Source: Tropicimonas sediminicola (GTDB lineage: Bacteria > Pseudomonadota > Alphaproteobacteria > Rhodobacterales > Rhodobacteraceae). Taken from it: DNA of 38,619 nucleotides. Both the position numbers and the translations under genes were made by a program. The stretch lies in NCBI RefSeq assembly GCF_900188335.1, contig NZ_FZOY01000016.1, positions 1-38,619 on the forward strand, in the 5' to 3' direction. Below the pieces are notes generated by a model. That model was not told the origin of the DNA, did no database searches, and saw nothing but the letters and a program-made list of their open reading frames with translations. Shown piece by piece: positions 7,645 to 14,273 of the stretch (position 1 is its first letter; every line of letters begins with the position of its first letter).

Positions 7645-7887
7645 TCAGTTTAGAACGTCCCTCTCCTCCCGGAGCTGCCGGTTCTCTCTGCGCAGTTTTG
7701 CGACCTCGCGCTCAAGCTCAGATTGCGCTGTCAGCTTCTCGGGGTTCTTGCGTTCCTGTTGGATCCACCGGCTCAGCGTTGAAAAGCCAACACCGAAGTC
7801 AGCGGCAATCTGCTTGCGGAAAAGCCCCCTCGCCAATTCGACCCGAACCGCTTCTGAGCGGAACTCCGGGCTCGGTCGTGATGCCAT
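7645..7887 (-). CDS. IS3-family transposase OrfA (HTH_Tnp_1), shortened
   Basis: An 80-aa protein with the helix-turn-helix that binds the IS ends (about 5-45) and the start of the leucine zipper (LEREVAKLRRENRQLREE). ATG 7885-7887 follows AAGGAGAACAGAC. The frame stops at TGA right after REERDVLN, whereas family members continue with KKATVFFA before stopping. That missing tail is present about 44 bases downstream in a different frame, after a purine-rich stretch and a GGCCCC/GGGGC hairpin. The junction is therefore either an unusual frameshift region or a small insertion that broke the gene. Confidence 0.82.
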   Translation of the reverse strand: MASRPSPEFRSEAVRVELARGLFRKQIAADFGVGFSTLSRWIQQERKNPEKLTAQSELEREVAKLRRENRQLREERDVLN

Positions 7888-7922
7888 GTCTGTTCTCCTT
7901 TGCGACACGATACGTGTGCAAA

Positions 7923-7950
7923 GGAGCGGCACAATTCCGTGACAGGTCCA
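7923..7950 (-). repeat. IS terminal inverted repeat, orfA side
   Basis: Begins GGAGCGGCA and ends CGTGACAGGTCCA, matching the reverse complement of 6677-6704 except for six central bases. It contains part of the orfA upstream region. Confidence 0.88.
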
Positions 7951-8171
7951 GACGGCGTGCGTGGTCGTGGTGCTGCCGTGACGTATCTGTCCCATAGACC
8001 GCCCCTCCATTACAACGAATGGATCGCACCATCAAAACCCGCGATCAAGCACCTAGCCTTGGGTTTCATGAAAACGGCTGCAGCGCGACTAGCCTGTGCC
8101 TTGCCAATCCACCTGAAAGAGTGCTCTGATGTCGTGGTGGAACGTCAAAACAAGAACTTAGAGGCGACGAG

Positions 8172-10892
8172 TTGAAGAAGAAGCTACTCATTAACCAAGT
8201 CAAGGTTGCCAGAATTCAAGACGGTCGCACCATTCCGACCAAAGTCGCCTACCAGGGTCGAAAGTTCAAAATAGGTCGGCACGCGGAAGACAGCGAAGAT
8301 TGTGACCGGCTTTTTGAAAATTTCAAAGTCGAACTCGGTCGGCAAACGCGTGAGCAATTGCGCACGCAAAAGCAAGAGATTTCTAAGGTCCACTCAAGAA
8401 CCGTAGTTGGAATCGCCAAAGATTTCCTCGAGGGAGTTTGCGACGAAGTATTCAAAAACACACAGCGGGATGGTTACTTGGAGCCAAAGAAAGTGCTTGT
8501 AGCGGAACCCATCTCGTTTGAAGAGGAGGGCAAAGTATCGGGTGAGTGGTTATCCAACTACAGGTTTGCCGTACGCTCTGCACTCCAATCAAAGTTTCAA
8601 GAGGTCGACTTTCTTCCTGAACCTTTTGCCGTCTTTCAATATTACCGATATGGATTTCGGCATCCACTGCTCAGCGAGAACGCGAAGCACATCGCCTTGG
8701 TACTGGATTTCGGGGGGGGGACGTTTGATGTTTCCGTGATTGAAACGACAAATACTGGGGACATTAGCGGGAGCGGCGCAAACTCTCGCCCTTTGGCTGC
8801 AAAATCAATCCCTGTTGGCGGCTATTTCGTCAACCAGAAAGTTGCGGAGCGCCTCCTTTTTAGCAACATTGATGATGCTAAAACCAAGAGAAGGGCACGC
8901 GATGTAATCGATAGAGTTGAAAGGTCTGGTGGTTTTCTGGGGGTGGCCAACCCCGCGGCGCAGCTATTTGGAGAACATGAGCAAGCATTCGTTCAGAACT
9001 TTCGAAACCTCTTGCGAGAAGTTGAGGGAGCAAAAGTTCGAATCTGCAATTCAGTCTCAAATTGGGATCTCACCGCAGAGCTTGGGACAGCAGTTTCACA
9101 CTTGGTCAACGTGCCTATTCATCCCTTCGATTCTGAGACCCAACGTCTCGAGTTTCGAATAACGGCGAACGATCTGCGCGAAGTCTTCATCTCCAATGTT
9201 TGGCAGAGTCGGCTAAGGGATGCCGTCAAACGTGCGCTTCAAAGGGCGGAAGAAGAGCTGCGAAGCCGACCAATATCTGTTGTGCTGCTTTCAGGTGGGT
9301 CCACCAACATCGGGTGGACGAAAGAGTTGATCGAAAGAGATCTCGCGGAGCACATTGCAGATGCGGATGTCTTGGAAATCTCTGAAAATTATCAGGAGGT
9401 GGTCGCGAAAGGATTGGCCGTGGAGTGTGCACGCCAGTACTTCACTGAAGGCGATGGCGACTTTGGTGCTGTCACCTACAACCGATTGAATCTAGCACTT
9501 AGAACGGATGAAGGTGAACTTGAACTATGTCCATTTAGTCCAAGGACTCAGGATCTCCCGCGAGCCGAGGATAAGGGCACATTGCTGGCCTCAGCTTCAT
9601 CGCTTCGCGCTTTTCTCGATAAACCAATCTCATGGAAGGCGCGCCTCAAACGTGCGCCAAAACAACAGTTAGAATACCACTATCTGAAGTCCTCATATGA
9701 TCCAAATGACCTGGACAGCGTCCATAACATCGGGGTTAACCGTGTCCGGGTACCTACGCAGGTCTTTGGCCAGTCGATTGATATCGAATTGACGGTTCGA
9801 GAAGATGGAACCGCGACTCCCGCGTTCTTGTTGAATCGCGGAAAAAGAAACGAAACGAGAATAGCTGGCGACGACTTCTATTTGGACATGACATTTGCTG
9901 GACAACCTCAGAGAGCGGAATCCTATATGGGCCTGGATTTTGGCACAGCCACATCAGCCGCGTCCTTGGTATTTCAAAGTGACGTAAAGGCTTACAAAGA
10001 CAGGGAGCGTCAAAAAGCGTGGACTGAACTGAACGATTTGGTTGAAATTCTTCCCTACTGTATAGCCCATCCTCTTGGGAACTACATGGCTCAAACAGAG
10101 GCGCATCTACTGGAGAAGTTCGGGAAAAGAACGTTGGAGGCCATGCTTTCATTTGTCGCGTATATTTGCTACTGTGACGTTGCGAGCCTTGGAAATGGCA
10201 AAACCCCGAAACTGAGCGCAGCATTCAACCGTAGCGCCGGCCCACTCAAGAATCTAATCACGAACTTGTCCCAAGGCGACCTAAGTGAAACACTAGTTGC
10301 GTCAAGGCTGCTTTCCATCTTGCAGAAGGACTTCATGAATGATTTGAGCTTAGCTATACAGGAAGTAAATAACATTAAACACGACCGGGCCGTTAATGTA
10401 GATTTTAACTACCTTCTTGGGGTCCTGGGGAATCACATCAAGCAATCTCTTGGCGGAATTCACTTTGGTAACTTCGAGTCTATGCGAAAGGATGCTTTTG
10501 GTGGTAAATATAGCGGGACTTTCCGCTCAATGCGTGGGTCCAACGCACCCTTCGTGGAGCTGTCGAACTATTCGGGTGCGGTTGACTTCGCTTCAGAGCT
10601 CGTTTTTTTGGTGGACGAGGCAAGTAAAACAGCAATCTCTGTATCCCCATTTTTCCTGTCAGGTGATGTTGCTGTTGGCACCGATACCGGGAAATGCAAC
10701 CTTCTGGTTCTGGACGGCATTGAAGGCAGGGGTTCGGATTTCTCATATATTCCCGTTCAGGAAGGAAAAGGACTAAAAGTTGGGGATTACACCTGTCTGG
10801 ATGATTTGAAGAAATTCTGTGCGGAGTTTTTCATCGGGAACGGTCCTTCAGGTATCTTTAGGAATGTGGAACTGAGCGAAAGGCACACTTAA
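8172..10892 (+). CDS. Hsp70/actin-fold ATPase-like protein with displaced phosphate-1 motif
   Basis: A 906-aa protein from a TTG start. Residues 10-40 align by eye with the strand that follows the phosphate-1 loop of Hsp70 proteins (VARIQDGRTIPTKVAYQGR), but the expected DFGTxxS loop before it is missing. The phosphate-2 loop LDFGGGTFDVSV (178-189) and adenosine loop VVLLSGGSTN (370-379) are clear, and EVVAKGLAVECA (409-420) follows as in Hsp70. Around 430-570 is a probable beta-rich substrate-binding-like part. A second phosphate-1-like loop, MGLDFGTATSAAS, appears at 586-598, followed by about 300 residues of unknown domain. The gene is clearly lower in GC than its neighbours, which suggests separate transfer. 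No in-frame upstream codons supply the missing motif (stop at 8127). Function unknown; chaperone-like sensing or defence is speculation. Confidence 0.8.
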   Translation: MKKKLLINQVKVARIQDGRTIPTKVAYQGRKFKIGRHAEDSEDCDRLFENFKVELGRQTREQLRTQKQEISKVHSRTVVGIAKDFLEGVCDEVFKNTQRDGYLEPKKVLVAEPISFEEEGKVSGEWLSNYRFAVRSALQSKFQEVDFLPEPFAVFQYYRYGFRHPLLSENAKHIALVLDFGGGTFDVSVIETTNTGDISGSGANSRPLAAKSIPVGGYFVNQKVAERLLFSNIDDAKTKRRARDVIDRVERSGGFLGVANPAAQLFGEHEQAFVQNFRNLLREVEGAKVRICNSVSNWDLTAELGTAVSHLVNVPIHPFDSETQRLEFRITANDLREVFISNVWQSRLRDAVKRALQRAEEELRSRPISVVLLSGGSTNIGWTKELIERDLAEHIADADVLEISENYQEVVAKGLAVECARQYFTEGDGDFGAVTYNRLNLALRTDEGELELCPFSPRTQDLPRAEDKGTLLASASSLRAFLDKPISWKARLKRAPKQQLEYHYLKSSYDPNDLDSVHNIGVNRVRVPTQVFGQSIDIELTVREDGTATPAFLLNRGKRNETRIAGDDFYLDMTFAGQPQRAESYMGLDFGTATSAASLVFQSDVKAYKDRERQKAWTELNDLVEILPYCIAHPLGNYMAQTEAHLLEKFGKRTLEAMLSFVAYICYCDVASLGNGKTPKLSAAFNRSAGPLKNLITNLSQGDLSETLVASRLLSILQKDFMNDLSLAIQEVNNIKHDRAVNVDFNYLLGVLGNHIKQSLGGIHFGNFESMRKDAFGGKYSGTFRSMRGSNAPFVELSNYSGAVDFASELVFLVDEASKTAISVSPFFLSGDVAVGTDTGKCNLLVLDGIEGRGSDFSYIPVQEGKGLKVGDYTCLDDLKKFCAEFFIGNGPSGIFRNVELSERHT
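8712..8720 (+). repeat. nine-G homopolymer in the Hsp70-like coding sequence
   Basis: Nine consecutive G encode the three glycines of the phosphate-2 loop (LDFGGGTFD). One-base slippage would frameshift the protein at residue 181-184 and remove most of it. Confidence 0.9.
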
Positions 10893-10999
10893 TGGGATCA
10901 AAGCTCAAACATGTTGCCGATAGCCGCGGAAGCCAAAGTCGAAGTTGGCCAGTGTTAGAAGCTTGGATTAGCTCCCCGCAGCTGATCCACCAACTGTGA
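10892..10999 (+). CDS. short open frame coupled to the Hsp70-like gene (uncertain)
   Basis: A 35-codon frame begins at an ATG that overlaps the Hsp70-like stop codon (TAATG), an arrangement typical of translational coupling. It starts MGSKLKHVADSRGSQSRSWP and ends at TGA. No domain is recognisable. It could be a genuine small protein or the stub of a truncated next gene. An antisense frame (10858-11049) overlaps it but lacks a ribosome site. Confidence 0.3.
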   Translation: MGSKLKHVADSRGSQSRSWPVLEAWISSPQLIHQL

Positions 11000-11260
11000 A
11001 AGATTGCCTCGCACATTGGACAATTGTCCAGCTCCATTTCAATGTTCATTTTGTAGTCGAGTTTAGGGCGCCGGTGGTCTCATCTTGAGCGCTTCATTCG
11101 GGCTGATGTGATTATACCGCCTTAGACAGCAATTGATAACGGCCCGCGCCTGATTGGTTGTCGTGAATCACGAGGCCCTGACTTCTTCGCTGTCGATGAT
11201 TGTCCCATCGGGTGATCCTCCTTCCCAAAAATAGCACGGAAAGAAGGTTAAGTGGACACT

Positions 11261-11953
11261 TCATGCGATCGACCAGCCCCCCCCCCCGCGACCCCAATTA
11301 CATCGAACTCGAAGCTTGCAGTCGGCACATCCGGGGTAGCGCGATCTACAAACCTTTGCAGCGTAATCCAGAGCCGCCCAGTTCACGCGGACGGGGTCAT
11401 CGCAGACGACAAGCCAGTGGCAAGCTTCCTGTAACCACGGGTCATGGCGAATGTCTGCCAACCGTCGCGGTCGAAGGTAGCGCTCGAGCAAGCGCGCCAT
11501 GTTTACATCGACGAGCGGCCTAGCTTCACCATGCCCGAACAGAAGAATTGCGTTCGCGAGGTATTGCCCGACCGCGGGCACCTGCGAAAGCTCCCCTTCT
11601 CCTGCCGGAAAAACACCGTCACGCCCGGCGGCGTAGGTCGCGAGCGCCTTAATCGAGGCAGCGCGCCGCCGCCACAGGCCGATAGGTCGGATCACATCCT
11701 CAAGTTGTTCAACGCTTGCCGCGGCCAGTGCCGTCCAAGAGGGAAACTTCCCGAAGAACGAAGGGTAAATCCCGGCCACAGTCTCGGCGCGGGTCCGCTG
11801 CAGGAGAACTTCCACGCAAATTCTCTCGTAGGCCGAAGCGCGATCAGACCGCCAAGGAAAGTCCCGTCCTTCAAGCGCGTACCAGTCTAGGAGATGACGC
11901 CTTAACCGCGTAATCCTGGACTTCTCGCCTCTCGTGAGCCGATCTTGTGACAT
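11261..11953 (-). CDS. HhH-GPD DNA glycosylase of the Mig (T:G mismatch) type
   Basis: A 230-aa endonuclease III/MutY-superfamily protein. The helix-hairpin-helix is LSQVPAVGQYLANAILLF (122-139). At the position of the catalytic Lys of endonuclease III it has Tyr131, as reported for the Methanothermobacter Mig thymine-DNA glycosylase. Asp149 in LVDVN is the catalytic acid. A 4Fe-4S cluster motif C202-x6-C209-x2-C212-x5-C218 matches the family. Mig enzymes repair T:G mismatches that arise when 5-methylcytosine deaminates, and their genes sit beside cytosine-5 methyltransferase genes; here the methyltransferase gene diverges 257 bases away. The MutY C-terminal 8-oxoG domain is absent, which argues against MutY. 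The final codons include an eleven-base poly-C/G tract. The start ATG at 11951-11953 has only a weak ribosome site. Confidence 0.85.
   Translation of the reverse strand: MSQDRLTRGEKSRITRLRRHLLDWYALEGRDFPWRSDRASAYERICVEVLLQRTRAETVAGIYPSFFGKFPSWTALAAASVEQLEDVIRPIGLWRRRAASIKALATYAAGRDGVFPAGEGELSQVPAVGQYLANAILLFGHGEARPLVDVNMARLLERYLRPRRLADIRHDPWLQEACHWLVVCDDPVRVNWAALDYAAKVCRSRYPGCADCKLRVRCNWGRGGGGWSIA
11277..11287 (-). repeat. eleven-base poly-C/G tract at the 3' end of the glycosylase gene
   Basis: Eleven consecutive C on the plus strand read as G on the coding strand, encoding GRGGGGW near the C-terminus. Slippage would alter only the last few residues after the FeS cluster. Confidence 0.9.
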
Positions 11954-12210
11954 ATTAATCCCAGGAAGCGTACTTGGATCTTACCTTCTAATCGGTGACT
12001 CGACAAAGCGCGAACGCACGAGACGTCAAACATGCATCGTTCGAGACGGCGACTGCTACAGGTTGGGGCCACTATCTATCTTTCCACTCTATCTTGGGGA
12101 TAACCATGCGAATTCATTTGCGTTGAGAGGGGCGTCGTGGTCGAATAAATAGCGGATCGCAGTGGTTCGAAATCCACGCAGTCGAGCAGTTGATAAGGCA
12201 GGATAGGATC
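11954..12210. promoter_or_regulatory. divergent intergenic region between glycosylase and methyltransferase
   Basis: The 257 bases must hold the promoters of both genes. The stretch is somewhat AT-richer than its surroundings. I see no convincing -35/-10 pair and no C-box-type dyad for a controller protein, so regulation cannot be named from sequence. Confidence 0.5.
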
Positions 12211-13677
12211 ATGACTTCGTCCCTGGGATGCATTGACCTGTTCGCTGGATGTGGCGGCCTCTCCCTTGGTCTCAAGAGGGCAGGCTTCGAGGTCAAGCTC
12301 GCCGTCGAAAAGTCCGCTATGGCGGCAGAGACCTACTACCACAACTTCATCGAACCGATCAGCGATCAGGCCGAGTGGAGCCGTTATCGCCGCCTTTCAA
12401 CCTTGGATCAGGCGCGGAGCGGCCTCGTCGTCAACGCCCTCGAACAAGTCCTCGCGTCGGAGCTGCTTCTCGAGGAACTGAAAGCGGCCGACATCGATCT
12501 CGTTGCGGGGGGGCCGCCCTGCCAAGGCTTCTCGCTCGCGGGGCGCCGCAACCCGGGTGACGAACGCAACACGCTGCCATGGCAGTTCCTCGACTTCGTA
12601 GAGCGCATCGAGCCAAAGGCCGTCATCATCGAGAACGTGGCGGGAATGCGTCAGGACTTCAGGAAACACGGGGCGCGGTCACCCTTCGACCAGCTGCGGC
12701 TGGCACTTTCGAATACCAGTCCGGGGTACGCGGTACAACCGATGGCGCTAAATGCGATGCATTTCGGGGTTCCGCAGCATAGGCCGCGGGTATTCCTCGT
12801 CGGCCTGCGCCGAGACCTTGCAGACGCGGCCGGGGTGCAAGTCACGGCCGATACCTGGCTCTCCGACAGGGACACGCCCTACGATCTCCAGATCCCTAGC
12901 CGTCCGGCGTTGGCGCCGGCACGGACGCATTTCGAGACCGGTCCACGGCAGCATCTCGCCGTTCGGGATGCGATTTCCGACCTCGGCAACGACGGCTACC
13001 TCGATGTGCAGGCCTTGTCCGAATTCGCCAGCGAAATGCGGTCCATCGAGCCCCTGCTCAAGCGCGTGGATGGCCCTCACGGAAACGCGGCAATCTTGCG
13101 AAACCACGTGCTCCGCTCGCACTCCGATCTAGTGAGAAAGCGCTTCGAGCTCTACCAGTTCCTGCGCGACGCTAAGATCGGCACGCAGCTTCTTTCCGTT
13201 CCCAAGAGAAGCGGGCTAACTGACGCGGAACGACGGGAATTGATTCACGACGCGGTCGATGGCTTAGAGTTTCCTTTGGTCTTGGAAAATGGCTCGACCT
13301 TGGCCGGCAACAAGGGAGCGTTTGTTCGCCTCTTGAACCGCCTCGCGACGAAGAAGCACAGCCAGCGCGCACTTTCACTCGGAAGCCCGTCACCAACCGT
13401 CGTGAGCCTGCCGGACGACTACGTGCACCCGACAGAGCCGCGTACTCTTACCGTGAGGGAGATGGCTAGGTTTCAGTCCTTCCCAGACGCCTTCGAGTTT
13501 AGGGCAAAGGAGACAACCGGCGGCACGAAGCGCCGCACGGAGGTGCCGCAGTACACGCAGGTCGGGAACGCGGTGCCGCCGAAACTCGCAGAAGCAATCG
13601 GAAGGCGCTTGGCGGAAGCCATCGCTGCCGCTTCCCTCGAAGGGAAAGGCGAGGCCCGCGACACCGCCGTCGCCTGA
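12211..13677 (+). CDS. DNA (cytosine-5) methyltransferase
   Basis: Transfers a methyl group from S-adenosylmethionine to C5 of cytosine in a specific DNA sequence. The 488-aa protein has all key motifs: I DLFAGCGGLSLGL (9-21, SAM binding), IV GGPPCQGFS (100-108) with catalytic Cys104, VI ENVAG (141-145), VIII QHRPR (189-193), IX LTVREMARFQSFP and X QVGNAVPPKLAEAI near the end. The long segment between VIII and IX (about 200-420) is the target-recognition region, so specificity cannot be read by eye. ATG 12211 was chosen because AGGATAGGATC precedes it and motif I starts at residue 9; an in-frame start at 12190 is possible. It diverges from a Mig-like glycosylase gene and faces a three-gene operon that could act as its restriction partner. 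No small restriction endonuclease gene or Vsr gene is adjacent. Confidence 0.95.
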   Translation: MTSSLGCIDLFAGCGGLSLGLKRAGFEVKLAVEKSAMAAETYYHNFIEPISDQAEWSRYRRLSTLDQARSGLVVNALEQVLASELLLEELKAADIDLVAGGPPCQGFSLAGRRNPGDERNTLPWQFLDFVERIEPKAVIIENVAGMRQDFRKHGARSPFDQLRLALSNTSPGYAVQPMALNAMHFGVPQHRPRVFLVGLRRDLADAAGVQVTADTWLSDRDTPYDLQIPSRPALAPARTHFETGPRQHLAVRDAISDLGNDGYLDVQALSEFASEMRSIEPLLKRVDGPHGNAAILRNHVLRSHSDLVRKRFELYQFLRDAKIGTQLLSVPKRSGLTDAERRELIHDAVDGLEFPLVLENGSTLAGNKGAFVRLLNRLATKKHSQRALSLGSPSPTVVSLPDDYVHPTEPRTLTVREMARFQSFPDAFEFRAKETTGGTKRRTEVPQYTQVGNAVPPKLAEAIGRRLAEAIAAASLEGKGEARDTAVA

Positions 13678-14273
13678 CAGTCTGCCTTCGCAGGCAAGAG
13701 CGCCTATCGCGCAGCGCATTACCGTAGCTCTTTTCCCTCGGGGCCGGTCAAGGACTATCTTCGCACTAGCCGCGAGCGTCCTTCGTTCAGCAGGGCACAA
13801 AGATCCCCTAGAAATTGCCTCGCTGAACTTTTGGTCTCGCGCTTGGGGAAGAAATGTCCAGATCTGGGCGATCCGTGCAAGTGGGGGGCTTTGTAGGTAG
13901 ATACACGAGGCGCTAAAGCTCTAGAACAAGCTCGTTTCGGCGCTTGTGAACGGCTGCGTGGAGCGTTTGGAAGTCGTCCACGTCTCACTAATCGCATACG
14001 GTTCGGGCTCCCTCAGGGCTTCTCCCGAAATCCGAGAGATAAGCCCCCCGACACGCCCAAAGGCGCACCGGATCCGCCGCGCACTCGCCCTCCCCTCCCC
14101 CCACAAATAAGTGAATCGCGTGGCCTCTCAAGACCGCGTTGGCCGCACCGTTCCTGATGGTCGGATTTCGTGCGCCCTTCAGCGTTAGCCCTCGAAACGT
14201 CGGTTTGCCCGTCACCGATCGAGGTAAGGTCTACTTGTATTTGTCTCTAAGGACATGGTGTCGGACCTTGGTC
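13678..14273. other. intergenic region between two convergent units
   Basis: It lies between the methyltransferase and the end of the three-gene operon. A small hairpin TGCCT-TCGC-AGGCA (13683-13696) follows the methyltransferase stop but has no U-tract. Open frames on the minus strand here are arginine/proline-rich and match no known pattern. I see no gene. Confidence 0.5.

Larger units (their letters stand above)
6677..7950 (-). mobile_element. complete IS3-family insertion sequence (about 1274 bp)
   Basis: Bounded by 28-base imperfect inverted repeats at 6677-6704 and 7923-7950. The outer 13 bases TGGACCTGTCACG and the inner nine TGCCGCTCC match exactly across the two ends; only the middle six differ. 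Ends are TG...CA as usual for the family. Inside are orfA (helix-turn-helix plus leucine zipper) and orfB (DDE transposase) on the minus strand. The flanking bases (GCAT left, GACG right) do not form a 3-4 bp target duplication, so one flank may have been rearranged after insertion. It separates the GTPase operon from the Hsp70-like gene. Confidence 0.9.

Noticed and set aside
7900-8175. Small plus-strand frame ending at the TTG of the Hsp70-like gene (TTGA overlap)
   Set aside because: It begins inside the IS end and reads across the junction; no domain and no phosphate-1 motif, so it is more likely a chance frame.
10858-11049. Minus-strand frame with CPMC motif beyond the Hsp70-like gene
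   Set aside because: No ribosome site, overlaps the Hsp70-like 3' end, and a single CxxC is not enough to call a gene.
13755-14215. Several minus-strand frames after the methyltransferase
   Set aside because: Arginine/proline-rich, mutually overlapping and with no match to Vsr or any restriction protein.
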